A stretch of DNA of 64,000 nucleotides from an uncultured Lachnospiraceae bacterium (GTDB taxonomy: Bacteria; Bacillota; Clostridia; Lachnospirales; Lachnospiraceae), in the NCBI GenBank assembly GCA_951800685.1, contig CATOJY010000010.1:1-64000 (forward strand). The letters run 5' to 3'. Below are positions 1 to 9,072 of this stretch, piece by piece (the first letter of the stretch is position 1; each line of letters starts with the position of its first letter). The translations under genes and the position numbers were made by a program. Below the pieces are notes generated by a model. It was not told the origin of the DNA, did no database searches, and was given only the letters and a program-made list of their open reading frames with translations.

Positions 1-1237
1 CCGAGAAAACGCCCTTTTTCTTCCTGCCGCGGTATCTGGCCGCCTCCACAGGGGAGATCGTGCTGGCGATCCGAAAAGGCTTCATGGTACTGACAAGCAC
101 CGTAATCCAGGAAAACACCGCTCCCAGTGCAAACACCTGTACGAAACCAGCCGGCTTATAGAAAGAGGAAATACCTTCCGCAAAAGCGTCCATAACCGCA
201 CCCGCCGCCATCCGTCCGATGCCGTATCCGATCATGCCTCCCAGCACAATACCGATCAGGGAGATCCTGTTCATCTGCCACAACAGCATCCGCTTAAGCT
301 GCTGCCTCGTCATGCCGATGGTCTTTAATTCCCCATAGAAACGTATATCATTCTCAATCGAGATATCAAATATATTATAGATAAAAAAGTATCCACAAAA
401 CATCACGCACAGCAGAAGCAGTATGATCGGAGCCAGGGCGGCATAGGACAGATCACTGGCCTTGTACTGAATGCCGTTTCCTGCTGCCTGCTCATTCACC
501 TCTGTCAGCTTTTCATGCTTATCCGTCCCCAGCTTCAAGGGATTCAAATTGTTCAGCTTCACATAGATCTGGTCATACCCCTTGATCAGTCCCGGATTGT
601 GCTTCTCGATAAAGGCTTTTCCCGTGTAGATCTCCTCATAGATATCCGAGACACCGCGCAGCGGATTCTTATAATAACCGCACACCGTCATGGGAATCAC
701 TTTTTCCGTCTGCTGCCCTTCGCCTTCTCCCTCCACCAGCACTACGAGGTCATAAGTGACGTTTAACTGTTTCGCCAGCCCCAGACGCTCCGACATGGTA
801 TCGGACAGCAGAATCTCATCCCCGCTCTCCGGATATCTACCGGCGATCAGATCCACCATATTTTTCTCATAATGCACTTCGTCCGCCGCAAACAGCCGCA
901 CATCCACACCGGAAAATTCCTGATTGTGCAGATAACTTGCACTGCACCGCCTGGCGTAAGCCGCCCAGTCCACCTGCGGCAGCCCTTTTGCCCGCTCCAG
1001 AATCTCCTCGTCACCATAAATCATGGCGCTGTCCGTACCCGGCCCCGGGGATGCCCCCATATAACGTGTCATGGCCGTCATATAACCGATCCCCACCGTA
1101 AAAATAACAACGATGAGCAGCGCTGTCAGCGCCACAGCCAGCACCGCCAGCCTGTTACGCACCGGATGCGCTCTATAATCATCGGCAGCCAGCTCTTTTT
1201 CCAGTTTCTGGTCGGAATTCCTGAACATCATGCTCAT
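1..1237 (-). CDS. FtsX/MacB-type ABC transporter permease (3' end outside window)
   Basis: The frame is open from an ATG at 1237 to the window edge, giving about 412 visible residues with no stop. A membrane segment lies near residues 30-52. It is followed by a roughly 200-residue extracytoplasmic domain, then a hydrophobic stretch and the 'FYGELKTIGMTRQQLKRM' loop typical of FtsX-fold permeases, then more membrane segments. This architecture belongs to the permeases of ABC systems that export or sense antimicrobial peptides, or act on lipoproteins. The start overlaps the stop of the upstream ATPase as ATGA, so the two are translationally coupled and should form one transporter. The substrate is not readable. 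Two-component genes often sit beside such pairs, but none is visible here. Confidence 0.85.
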   Translation of the reverse strand, partial: MSMMFRNSDQKLEKELAADDYRAHPVRNRLAVLAVALTALLIVVIFTVGIGYMTAMTRYMGASPGPGTDSAMIYGDEEILERAKGLPQVDWAAYARRCSASYLHNQEFSGVDVRLFAADEVHYEKNMVDLIAGRYPESGDEILLSDTMSERLGLAKQLNVTYDLVVLVEGEGEGQQTEKVIPMTVCGYYKNPLRGVSDIYEEIYTGKAFIEKHNPGLIKGYDQIYVKLNNLNPLKLGTDKHEKLTEVNEQAAGNGIQYKASDLSYAALAPIILLLLCVMFCGYFFIYNIFDISIENDIRFYGELKTIGMTRQQLKRMLLWQMNRISLIGIVLGGMIGYGIGRMAAGAVMDAFAEGISSFYKPAGFVQVFALGAVFSWITVLVSTMKPFRIASTISPVEAARYRGRKKKGVFS

Positions 1238-1917
1238 GCCTGCACCTCCTGCTCTCTCACCAGCTTACCGTCCTCGATATGGATCACCCGATCCGCCAGC
1301 TGCGCGATAACGTCATCGTGTGTGATCATAATGATCGTCTGGTTAAATTCCCTGGAAGTCATCTTCAACAATCCCATCACTTCCGTACTCGTTCTGGTAT
1401 CCAGGTTGCCGGTCGGTTCATCCGCCAGCAGCACCGCCGGCTTGGCCGCAATGGCTCTGGCGATGGACACCCTCTGCTGCTGTCCGCCGGAAAGCTGATT
1501 GGGATACCGGTCCATTTTCCCTTCGATCCCCAGCTGTCCGCAGATCTGCGCGATATAATCCCGATCCGGTTTCCGGCCGTCCAGCCGAATGGGAAGCACG
1601 ATATTCTTATACACATTCTGTACCGATATCAGATTATAGTTCTGGAAGACAAAACCGATATTACGACGCCGGAATACCGTCAGCTCTTCCTTCGACATCT
1701 CCATGATCGAGTGTCCGTCTATGATGACCTCCCCCGCATCCGCAAAGTCCAGTCCCCCGATCAGATTCAAAAGCGTCGTCTTGCCGCTGCCAGACGTCCC
1801 CACGATCGCCGTGAAGCTGCCCTTCTCGATGCCAAAACTGACATCGTCCACCGCCTTTACCAGATTCTCCCCGCTTCCGTAATACTTCTTAAGATGTACC
1901 GCCTTTAAAATATCCAT
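1234..1917 (-). CDS. ABC transporter ATP-binding protein, MacB/LolD-type
   Basis: A 227-residue ATPase that energises the adjoining FtsX-like permease. Walker A is GTSGSGKTT at residues 40-48, the signature LSGGQ is at about 142-146, and Walker B reads VLLADEPTGNLD. The 'DEPTGNLD' form is characteristic of the MacB/LolD/BceA group. Length is normal for the family. An AAGGAG sits about 11 bases upstream of the ATG. The stop overlaps the permease start (ATGA). The role is inferred from family: export of, or resistance to, peptides or drugs, or lipoprotein handling. Confidence 0.9.
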   Translation of the reverse strand: MDILKAVHLKKYYGSGENLVKAVDDVSFGIEKGSFTAIVGTSGSGKTTLLNLIGGLDFADAGEVIIDGHSIMEMSKEELTVFRRRNIGFVFQNYNLISVQNVYKNIVLPIRLDGRKPDRDYIAQICGQLGIEGKMDRYPNQLSGGQQQRVSIARAIAAKPAVLLADEPTGNLDTRTSTEVMGLLKMTSREFNQTIIMITHDDVIAQLADRVIHIEDGKLVREQEVQA

Positions 1918-2310
1918 GCTGTCTGCTTCTCCTTGTCTTTAATTAACTTTGCGAGCCCTGCATTGCAGCCTCGTAATATCCGGAGCCTTTCTTATGGAAT
2001 AAAGGACGTTGAAGATCAACTCCGTATCTTCATCATAAACAGCAGATATTACAATCTGGTTACAAACAGATAAGTTGCAACAGACAAAACAAGTGGAACA
2101 ACCCATACTACTAAATGAAAGAGCATCGTAGAGGTTCAACTTATTCTAACCTATAAAATCATCAACTTACAAGTGGTCCTTCGGGAACCAATGCGCACAA
2201 TCAGGTATGTTTTTTGCCACCTCCCTTCTCGTCAGAGATTGCGATGAAAAAGAACTTCTGGTCTGCATGACACGATTATGTATTTCATGATCTTCTCCAA
2301 GTAACAGGTT
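1918..2310. other. intergenic stretch without a convincing gene
   Basis: About 390 bases between the ATPase start and the terminator of the sigma/anti-sigma operon. Only short open frames occur, with no clear ribosome binding site. One codes on the minus strand for a 25-residue hydrophobic peptide (2049-2126) that looks like a single membrane helix. It may be chance or the relic of a larger gene. The promoter of the ABC pair should lie here, but I could not pick one confidently. Confidence 0.4.
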
Positions 2311-2364
2311 TCTCAAAAATTCCCGAAGAATGCATCCGTAAATACGGGTTTGCATTCTCCGGGA
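2311..2364 (-). terminator. Rho-independent terminator after the anti-sigma gene
   Basis: On the minus strand a long hairpin starts just after the stop at 2373. TCCCG/CGGGA (2321-2325 with 2360-2364), GAATGCA/TGCATTC (2328-2334 with 2351-2357) and CCGTA/TACGG form successive stem blocks with small internal loops. The stem is followed on the minus strand by ATTTTT. Confidence 0.8.
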
Positions 2365-2372
2365 AAGCGATC

Positions 2373-3974
2373 CTAATGGGTTAAAGTGGATTGGTAGTAA
2401 AAAGTAACGTTCTCTGGAACGCTTTTTATTGTGCCCCCTTCATTGCGGTACTGCGAGCAGTCCGCAAACACGATTCTGCCGTCGGGAAGGGCGCAGTGCA
2501 TCACACCTTCCCAGTTACAGGGAGCCTCATAGGCAGGCAATATATTGACCGCCTTGTCTTCTCCCAGATTATAGGTAAAAATACCGTCATATCCCCAGAA
2601 CACAAAATCCGTGTCAGACCCAGCTGCAACGATATCCAGCATGATTGTTCCCTCCGGCACGATGTCCATATAGATTTCATCCAGAGCGCCTTTTTCCGGA
2701 TCAACGGAGGCGATCCCCATCCGGTCTTTTGTCTGTATCTGGGTATAGACCCTGCCGTCCTTTCCGATTCCGAGCCCGCCCAGGTCATGACAATTAAATT
2801 CTTTGGAGGTGACGCTCCTGATATAATTCCCCTGTTCATCCAGAACAAGGAGAAGCACATCCTCCAAAAATGCCGCCCGGACATAGACATAGCCCTGCTC
2901 ATCCACAACAATTCTCGTTATCATACGGCATTGCATTCCATATTCCTGCTCCACAAGGAAGGAAATGTCCACCTTCCGGATGATCTCCCTGTCCGCATTC
3001 AGAATCCAGAGCCATGTCTTGTAGCGCACTCCCCCTACCGTTATCCCACTGTAAGTGTTGTCATCACCGTCATCCATGCGCGCATACAGACCCAGATAAA
3101 GATTTCCCTTTTTATCCTCGTACATTGCGTTTACATAGGTTTCCGTTTCAAAGTCGTCAAAGAACGGCTCAGAGTCACTGCCTCCGATCTCCATCTTGTG
3201 GATACTGCTCTCTCCTGTCAGGAAAATGCAGTTCTGCCCCGACGCAATATACTGAAATTCCAGATCTCCCGTATAGGGAATCGTCAGCTCCTGTCCTGGA
3301 TTTTGGAGTGTCTTCTTTCCCTCTGCCATTTCTTCTTCCCCTGCCGTTTCCTCCCCAGCATTCTGCTGTGCAATCTGTTGTGCCGGGAAGGGAATTTCTC
3401 CCTCCTCAATCTTTTGATTCATGGTCTGCAGACTGTAATCCCGCTTATACACGAAATCAATCACCTCAAGAAGCTCCTCATCGCTCATGGTCCCTTCTGG
3501 AAGAAAAAAGGTGGACGTATCTTTGTAAAAGGCCACACCTTTTCCCTTATATTCGTCCGGGGAGGAAATCATGGTCAGGATCTTTTCGGGAAATACTGCT
3601 TCCTCCTCATAGGAGGTACGCAGACTGCCCATGCGCTCCTGCTCCGTGTCTGTCAGCGGACGGCTGTAATTATCCGCTCCCAGCCTGCTGGTATAAATCT
3701 GTACAAAATAGTCCTCCATCTCCCGTTCGTTCATGGCTTCCATACGCCGCTGCAGGGCTCCCACCGCTGCCGTCACGGTAAGGGAACACATAGCCACAAG
3801 CGCCGCTGCCAGAATCACCGCTTTTTTCCACGTCATCCTGCCCCTAGGCTTTGACCAGTGTATTTGGGAAAGCTTATCATCAACCTCTTTATCTACCGTC
3901 TCCGGCAGTATCATTTTTTCCCGCTCTGCCATGCAGAATAAATCCCGCTCCAATTGATCTGCTTTATTTTTCAT
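2373..3974 (-). CDS. membrane-anchored putative anti-sigma factor with large extracytoplasmic domain
   Basis: 533 residues. The N-terminal ~48 residues are charged and cytoplasmic, a single membrane helix follows (about 49-70, 'KKAVILAAALVAMCSL'), and about 460 residues lie outside. The outer part has an acidic Glu-rich stretch near 195-225, then repeated beta-strand-like segments resembling a propeller ('LYLGLYARMDD', 'YVYVRAAF', 'GRVYTQIQ', 'GRIVFADC'). The gene starts 42 bases after the ECF sigma factor and has an AGGAGG site. Topology and position support an anti-sigma factor that binds the sigma with its N-terminus and senses something outside the membrane. I see no classical zinc anti-sigma motif (HxxxCxxC), so the role is inferred from context. 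The propeller-like sensor is unusually large for an anti-sigma protein. Confidence 0.65.
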   Translation of the reverse strand: MKNKADQLERDLFCMAEREKMILPETVDKEVDDKLSQIHWSKPRGRMTWKKAVILAAALVAMCSLTVTAAVGALQRRMEAMNEREMEDYFVQIYTSRLGADNYSRPLTDTEQERMGSLRTSYEEEAVFPEKILTMISSPDEYKGKGVAFYKDTSTFFLPEGTMSDEELLEVIDFVYKRDYSLQTMNQKIEEGEIPFPAQQIAQQNAGEETAGEEEMAEGKKTLQNPGQELTIPYTGDLEFQYIASGQNCIFLTGESSIHKMEIGGSDSEPFFDDFETETYVNAMYEDKKGNLYLGLYARMDDGDDNTYSGITVGGVRYKTWLWILNADREIIRKVDISFLVEQEYGMQCRMITRIVVDEQGYVYVRAAFLEDVLLLVLDEQGNYIRSVTSKEFNCHDLGGLGIGKDGRVYTQIQTKDRMGIASVDPEKGALDEIYMDIVPEGTIMLDIVAAGSDTDFVFWGYDGIFTYNLGEDKAVNILPAYEAPCNWEGVMHCALPDGRIVFADCSQYRNEGGTIKSVPENVTFYYQSTLTH

Positions 3975-4016
3975 ATGGTCCGAACCTCCTTTTGCATCAA
4001 AAACCTTCTACAAATA

Positions 4017-4481
4017 TCATATATCCGACAGCTTCTCACGCAGCAGACTCTTTCCTCTGGAAAGCCGGGATTTTACCGTACCCTCCGGAACATGAAGCGC
4101 CTTTGCGATCTCCCGGATGGAAAGCCTCTCATAAAAATAGAGCAATATCGCCTCCCGGTAAACCATTTCCAATCCCATCACCACATCCCAGAGCTCGTGA
4201 TAATCGTCCTGGAATGCCGGCATGAGCTCTTCCATATTCTCCTGCGGAATCCTCCTCTTGTTTCCGGCATAGATTTTTTTCGCCTCATTTGCCGTAATCT
4301 GCATCAGCCACGCCCGGAAGCATTCGGGACGGCGCAGCGTATGTATTTTTTCAAAGGCTCTCAGTATTGTCTCGCCCACGGCATCCTGTGCGTCCTCATG
4401 ATTTTGTAAAATACCGTAGGCAAGCCTGTACATATTCGGCGTGTATTCCCGGATCTGCTGCTCAAACACTTCCTTCTTCAT
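4017..4481 (-). CDS. ECF-type RNA polymerase sigma factor
   Basis: 154 residues with the two domains of ECF sigma factors. Sigma-2 covers about 10-75 ('YRLAYGILQNHEDAQDAVGETILRAF', the -10 recognition and core-binding region). Sigma-4 covers about 105-152 ('YFYERLSIREIAKALHVPEGTVKSRLSRG', the helix-turn-helix for -35 recognition). A GGGGGAG site precedes the ATG. It is the first gene of a two-gene unit with the downstream membrane protein, its probable anti-sigma factor. Autoregulation is usual for this family, but I could not find a clear ECF promoter upstream. Target genes are unknown. Confidence 0.88.
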   Translation of the reverse strand: MKKEVFEQQIREYTPNMYRLAYGILQNHEDAQDAVGETILRAFEKIHTLRRPECFRAWLMQITANEAKKIYAGNKRRIPQENMEELMPAFQDDYHELWDVVMGLEMVYREAILLYFYERLSIREIAKALHVPEGTVKSRLSRGKSLLREKLSDI

Positions 4482-4980
4482 TGGCCTGTCTCCCCCCTTT
4501 CTGGTTTTGGATTTTTTCCTCCATTTCGAAACGTCATAAATTCCAACTGAACTTGTTCAGCTTGTTGAGCTAAATTGCTCATCAGAGATTTATTCAACCT
4601 TGTGATCCACCGGACCTTATTCTGCAGAATATAACATCAACGTTAATTTTACCGGCTTCTGTATATTATGACCACCCAGAGTAAAAAAAGGTTCCTGGTA
4701 ATTTTTTCTTCTTCTGATTACATGAATCTATTCACAAATCTTCCTGATCGGCTTTATTCCAGTCTACAACTAATTTTAATTCTTTTTTAGGATCAGGTTA
4801 AGTCAAATACGTATGCTTCTATCATTCCCTTCCCCGAAAACATGAATCTGCCAAAGTCACGAAATAAATCCGGCAAGATGCCTTATCCCCTCCCCTTCTC
4901 TTTTTCACCATCAGTTTTCCCTGCCTTTCAGACTCCGCTTCAACAGAAACACACGATCACCTGACGCAGTCCACAATCAC
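4482..4980. other. long intergenic region upstream of the sigma gene
   Basis: About 500 bases with no credible gene on either strand. A perfect 14-bp palindrome CTGAACTTGTTCAG at 4547-4560 lies about 66 bases upstream of the sigma start and could be an operator. Its regulator is unknown. Confidence 0.4.
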
Positions 4981-4982
4981 AA

Positions 4983-5018
4983 CGGGCACCGTCCTGTTAC
5001 CTTACAAGACAGTGCCCG
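4983..5018 (-). terminator. hairpin, probable terminator of the KDG kinase end
   Basis: CGGGCAC (4983-4989) pairs with GTGCCCG (5012-5018), and the stem continues inward as GTC-TGT/ACA-GAC with two mismatches. It lies about 90 bases beyond the kdgK stop. The U-tract is weak on both strands (GTTTATGTTTC on plus, TTGTGATTG on minus), so direction is uncertain. Confidence 0.4.
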
Positions 5019-5105
5019 CCGTTTATGTTTCAATTATTACGCATGTTATTATATCCATTGCTTATATATCATATCTTATCATTTTCCAGAGATTCATTCC
5101 ACCCG

Positions 5106-6203
5106 TTATCTCTGTACCCGCGCACCTGCGCCGCCCATAATCGCCTCTACTTCTTTCCGGCTGGCCATCGTGGTATCACCCGGCGTGGTCATCGCCAGTG
5201 CGCCATGCGCCGCACCGTAATTGACGGCTGTCTCTGCATCTCCTGTGGATATCAGACCATAGATCAGGCCAGATGCGAAGGAATCTCCGCCTCCCACGCG
5301 GTCCATGATCTCCAATCCTTTGTAATCCTTTGCCTTATAGATCTCACCGTCCGCCCAGCAGATGGCGCTCCAGTCATTCACAGTAGCCGTCTTTACCTCG
5401 CGCAATGTCGTAGCGACCACCTTGAAATTCGGATATACCTGCGCTGCATGATTGATCATCTTCTTGTAGCCGTCCAGATTCAGTTCTTTCAGATTCTCAT
5501 CGTTCCCCTCGATTTCAAAGCCAAGACATGCCGTAAAGTCTTCCTCATTGCCGATCATCACATCCACATATCTCGCAATCTCTTTATTTACTTCCTGTGC
5601 CTTAGCCAGTCCGCCGATCGCGCTCCACATGGAAGGCCGGTAATTTAGGTCATAAGAAATTACAGTTCCATACTTCTTGGCTGTCTTGATCGCAGCCAGT
5701 ACCGTCTCACAGGACTGCTCGGACAGTGCCGCATAGATGCCGCCTGTATGCAGCCAGCGCACACCCAGCTCTCCGAAAATATGTTCAAAGTCGAAGTCCT
5801 CCGGCGTCGCCTTAGAGATCGCCGTATTGGCCCGGTCAGAACATCCTACCGCTCCGCGGATACCAAATCCCCGCTCCGTAAAATTCAATCCGTTCCGGCA
5901 GGTCCTGCCGATCCCGTCTGTCTTCATCCACTTGATCAGGGAAGTGTCCACGCCGCCCTGCAGAATGAAATCTTCCATCAACATCCCGACCTCATTCTCC
6001 GCAAAAGCTGTAATAACACCCGTTTTTAATCCGAAGCATCTGCGCAGTCCCCGCACCACATTGTACTCGCCGCCGCCTTCCCAGGCACGGAAACTTCTGG
6101 CCGTCCGAATTCTCCCTTCTCCCGGATCCAGCCGCAGCATTACCTCGCCTAACGATACCGCATCATATCTGCATTCACTCTCTGGTCTTAAATTTAATTC
6201 CAT
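5106..6203 (-). CDS. kdgK: 2-keto-3-deoxygluconate (KDG) kinase, PfkB family
   Basis: 365 residues from the ATG at 6203, chosen because a GAGGGAG site precedes it; the frame extends further upstream without one. PfkB (ribokinase) features are the GGGEYNV substrate-binding segment at about 43-49, 'DLNYRP' at 185-190, and the C-terminal GGGDSFASG at 304-312 with catalytic Asp307 and the anion hole. It should phosphorylate KDG to KDPG in the cytoplasm. The KDPG aldolase and sugar-acid dehydratase genes directly upstream in the same orientation make KDG a better substrate guess than fructose or ribose. Last gene of the sugar-acid cluster, followed by a hairpin. Confidence 0.82.
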   Translation of the reverse strand: MELNLRPESECRYDAVSLGEVMLRLDPGEGRIRTARSFRAWEGGGEYNVVRGLRRCFGLKTGVITAFAENEVGMLMEDFILQGGVDTSLIKWMKTDGIGRTCRNGLNFTERGFGIRGAVGCSDRANTAISKATPEDFDFEHIFGELGVRWLHTGGIYAALSEQSCETVLAAIKTAKKYGTVISYDLNYRPSMWSAIGGLAKAQEVNKEIARYVDVMIGNEEDFTACLGFEIEGNDENLKELNLDGYKKMINHAAQVYPNFKVVATTLREVKTATVNDWSAICWADGEIYKAKDYKGLEIMDRVGGGDSFASGLIYGLISTGDAETAVNYGAAHGALAMTTPGDTTMASRKEVEAIMGGAGARVQR

Positions 6204-6366
6204 AATGGTCTCCCTCTCTTCTCTTTCCCGCCTGTTACTTGTTATCGTCCAGGCTGTCAACCTTTCCTCTCCTGACTGTAATGCTTTCTCTTTTTCACAC
6301 TTCCAATCTTCTGGATCTTTTCGACTTTTTCAGTCCTTCTCACCTATAGTCGTATTTTATCCGGCT

Positions 6367-7005
6367 TTATCCCCGGATTGACGCTGCCAGCTCCACGGCT
6401 TCCTTCGTCAATTCCCGTATCTGATCAAATTCTCCATTTCTTATCATATCACCTTTTACCATCCAGCTTCCGCCGCAGCACAGGATCTTGTCAAAGCCTA
6501 GATACTCTTTCAAGTTCTTTGCACTGATACCGCCCGTTGGCATGAATTTCACCATCGTGTAAGGCGCCGCCATCGCCTTGATCATAGCCACCCCGCCAGC
6601 CTGCTCTGCCGGGAAAAACTTCACCACCTGCAGTCCCCTCTTCACCGCCTGCGCTACCTCCGAAGGCGTAATACATCCTGGAAAGACAGGAACCTTTTTC
6701 TCCAGACAGTAATCCACAATCTCCGGATCGAACCCCGGACTCACAATAAATTTTGCCCCGGCTGCCACTGCGCGGTCCACCTGCCCGATGGTCAGCACTG
6801 TACCTGCCCCTACCAACATATCCGGGTATCTCTCACTCATCAAGCGGATGGACTCTTCCGCTGCTGCCGTGCGGAAAGTCACCTCCGCACAGGACAGTCC
6901 GCCTTCTGTCAACGCCTCTGCCAACGGCAGTGCATCTTTCGCATTCTCCAGCACCACCACCGGCACTACACCATATTCGTAAAACTGCTCCGTAATTGTT
7001 TTCAT
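6367..7005 (-). CDS. eda: KDPG/KHG aldolase
   Basis: 212 residues, the usual length of class I 2-keto-3-deoxy-6-phosphogluconate aldolases. Visible motifs are 'AEVTFRT' (general acid/base Glu41), 'VGAGTVL' at 65-71, the Schiff-base lysine in 'VVKFFPAE' (Lys129), and the phosphate-binding 'PTGGIS'. It cleaves KDPG to pyruvate and glyceraldehyde 3-phosphate, and many members also cleave 4-hydroxy-2-oxoglutarate. It sits between the dehydratase (upstream, 147 bases) and KDG kinase (downstream, 163 bases), all on the minus strand, which supports one catabolic unit. Confidence 0.92.
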   Translation of the reverse strand: MKTITEQFYEYGVVPVVVLENAKDALPLAEALTEGGLSCAEVTFRTAAAEESIRLMSERYPDMLVGAGTVLTIGQVDRAVAAGAKFIVSPGFDPEIVDYCLEKKVPVFPGCITPSEVAQAVKRGLQVVKFFPAEQAGGVAMIKAMAAPYTMVKFMPTGGISAKNLKEYLGFDKILCCGGSWMVKGDMIRNGEFDQIRELTKEAVELAASIRG

Positions 7006-7152
7006 ATCTGATTTTCCCTTTCTAAATTTACAGCCAAAGTATTCCTTCCGTCAGTTCACGCCTTGCTGCCAGCTCCTCCTATATCAAGAAGATCTTCCTC
7101 CCAAAAACGAACCCTGACACCGTTTCCTAAAGAGATGGCGGCTGCATAACTA

Positions 7153-8898
7153 TCAATACTCCAGATAGGCACCCCGCATCGGGCTTACCGCATGTTCGCT
7201 AAACATCCTCAGAACCCCCTTCTTATACTTAGGCTCTCTGGGTTTCCAGTTCTTCCTTCTCTCCTCCAGAACTGCCGCCACTTCTTCCATCGTCCTGCGT
7301 TCCCCGGCAATTCCGATGATATTCAACTTCCGTTCTTCTACATCGATCTCGATCAGGTCCCCTTCTTCCACCAGTGCGATTGGCCCACAATCCACCGCTT
7401 CCGGGCTGCAGTGCCCGATCACCGGCCCTGTAGACGCCCCGGAGAAGCGGCCGTCCGTAATCAGCGCAATGCTCTTTCCCAGCTCCTTATCGCTGCTAAT
7501 CGCCTCTGAGGTATAGAACATCTCTGGCATACCGCTGCCCTTCGGACCCTCATAGCGGATAAACACAGCGTCGCCCTTCTGCACCTTATGCTTTAAGACA
7601 GCATCCAGGCATTCCTCCTCACTGTCGAAAGGTCTGGCACGCAGAACTGCCTTAAACATTTCCTTCGGACAGGCTGTGTGCTTGATCACAGCCCCCTCCG
7701 GCGCCAGATTGCCCCGCAGGATCGCAATGCTGCCATCCGTTCCAATCGCCTGGTCGTAAGGCCGTATAATATCCTCCTTTTTCAGGGAGACATGGTAGCG
7801 TCCGTTAAAATCCTGCAGCCACTTCTCACACCGCTCATAGAAACCGTTTTGTTTCAGCTCTTCCAGGTTCTCTCCCAGCGTCTTTCCGGTTACAGTCATC
7901 GCATCCAGATGCAGATGCTGCTTAATCTCCTCCATGATCGCCGGTACGCCGCCGGCATAGTAGAAACACTCCGCCGGCCAACGCCCTGCCGGCCGCACAT
8001 CCAGAAGATATCTGGCATTCCTGTGCAGTTTATCAAAGGTATCTCCCGTAACCTCCAACCCAAATTCATGCGCGATTGCAGGGATATGCAGCAGGCAGTT
8101 GGTACTGCCGGACACGGCCGCATGTACCAGGATCGCATTCTCGAAGCTGTCCATGGTGATCATCTCGCTGGGCCGCATCCCCGGCATAGTCGCCAGTTTC
8201 ACCACCTGCGCCCCTGCCTCTCTGGCAAATTTAAGCAAGTCAGGGCTGGTGGCCGGCATCAGCGCACTGCCTGGCAGCGCAAGTCCCAGCGCCTCCGCCA
8301 TAATCTGCATCGTGGAAGCCGTACCGATAAAGGAACATGCGCCGCAGCTGGGACAGGCGTTGCATTTCGCCCAGTTTAACTTTTCCTCATCAATCTCGCC
8401 CCGCTGGAACTTGGCACTGTACATGCCAAGCTGCTCCAGAGTTAACATCTCCGGCCCCGCATTCATCGTTCCGCCCGGCACAACCACACAGGGTACATCC
8501 GCTCTCGCCAGCCCCATCAGATTACCTGGCATTCCCTTGTCGCAGCTTGCCAGATACACGCCTGCGTCAAATGGTGTTGCTCCTGCATGGATCTCGATCA
8601 TATTGGCGATCATCTCCCGGCTCACCAGACTGTAATTGATACCGTCCGTCCCCTGACTCTCTCCGTCACAAATATCCGTACAATAATACCTTGCACCATA
8701 TCCTCCGGCTTCTTCCACTCCCTTCCGCACTTCTTCCACCAGAAGGTTCAAATGGCCGCTTCCCGGATGACTGTCTCCGTAAGTGCTCTCGATCATCACC
8801 TGCACTTTCTCAAGATCCTCCGGTTTCCATCCCGTTCCGATCCGCAGCGGATCTAATTCCGGTGCCAGCTTACGCATTTCCTGACTCTTTAATTCCAT
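7153..8898 (-). CDS. sugar-acid dehydratase, IlvD/Edd family
   Basis: 581 residues. The Fe-S and Mg ligand motifs of the family are present: 'CTDICDG' (73-79), 'SCDKGMPG' (118-125, Cys119), 'CPSCGACSFIGTASTM' (182-197) and the late 'DGRFSGAST'. The 'GTASTM' form resembles sugar-acid dehydratases such as arabonate or xylonate dehydratases, where dihydroxyacid dehydratase IlvD usually has 'YTANTM'. It probably converts a non-phosphorylated aldonate (gluconate, galactonate or similar) to KDG, which the neighbouring kinase and aldolase then use. No ilv genes are nearby. Alternatives are true IlvD or 6-phosphogluconate dehydratase; the adjoining KDG kinase argues against the latter. Exact substrate unknown. 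Confidence 0.8.
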   Translation of the reverse strand: MELKSQEMRKLAPELDPLRIGTGWKPEDLEKVQVMIESTYGDSHPGSGHLNLLVEEVRKGVEEAGGYGARYYCTDICDGESQGTDGINYSLVSREMIANMIEIHAGATPFDAGVYLASCDKGMPGNLMGLARADVPCVVVPGGTMNAGPEMLTLEQLGMYSAKFQRGEIDEEKLNWAKCNACPSCGACSFIGTASTMQIMAEALGLALPGSALMPATSPDLLKFAREAGAQVVKLATMPGMRPSEMITMDSFENAILVHAAVSGSTNCLLHIPAIAHEFGLEVTGDTFDKLHRNARYLLDVRPAGRWPAECFYYAGGVPAIMEEIKQHLHLDAMTVTGKTLGENLEELKQNGFYERCEKWLQDFNGRYHVSLKKEDIIRPYDQAIGTDGSIAILRGNLAPEGAVIKHTACPKEMFKAVLRARPFDSEEECLDAVLKHKVQKGDAVFIRYEGPKGSGMPEMFYTSEAISSDKELGKSIALITDGRFSGASTGPVIGHCSPEAVDCGPIALVEEGDLIEIDVEERKLNIIGIAGERRTMEEVAAVLEERRKNWKPREPKYKKGVLRMFSEHAVSPMRGAYLEY

Positions 8899-9072
8899 AC
8901 CCCTTCTTCTCCTTCCCTATTCCTCTATGCTTTTCCATATTTTTTCATATACCTGTAAGCCAATCCTGATATCCCATCTCTTTATCCCGTCTTTTCCACT
9001 CTTTATATCATAAATCTTATGGTGTCCGTCACTCGATAAGGCAATGCAGGGGCCTTCTCTGATGTGAAGCCT

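Noticed and set aside
872..1908. Open frames of about 209 residues on the plus strand over the ABC genes
   Set aside because: They are antisense to the permease and ATPase, which have clear motifs; composition is typical of shadows.
1939..2139. 66-residue Cys-rich frame, minus strand
   Set aside because: No ribosome binding site or recognisable domain; the neighbouring sequence reads better as intergenic.
2391..3854. 487-residue open frame on the plus strand
   Set aside because: It lies antisense to the anti-sigma gene, has His/Arg-rich composition without domains and no ribosome binding site. The minus-strand gene has both.
7678..8379. 233-residue plus-strand frame inside the dehydratase gene
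   Set aside because: Antisense shadow of a gene with intact family motifs.
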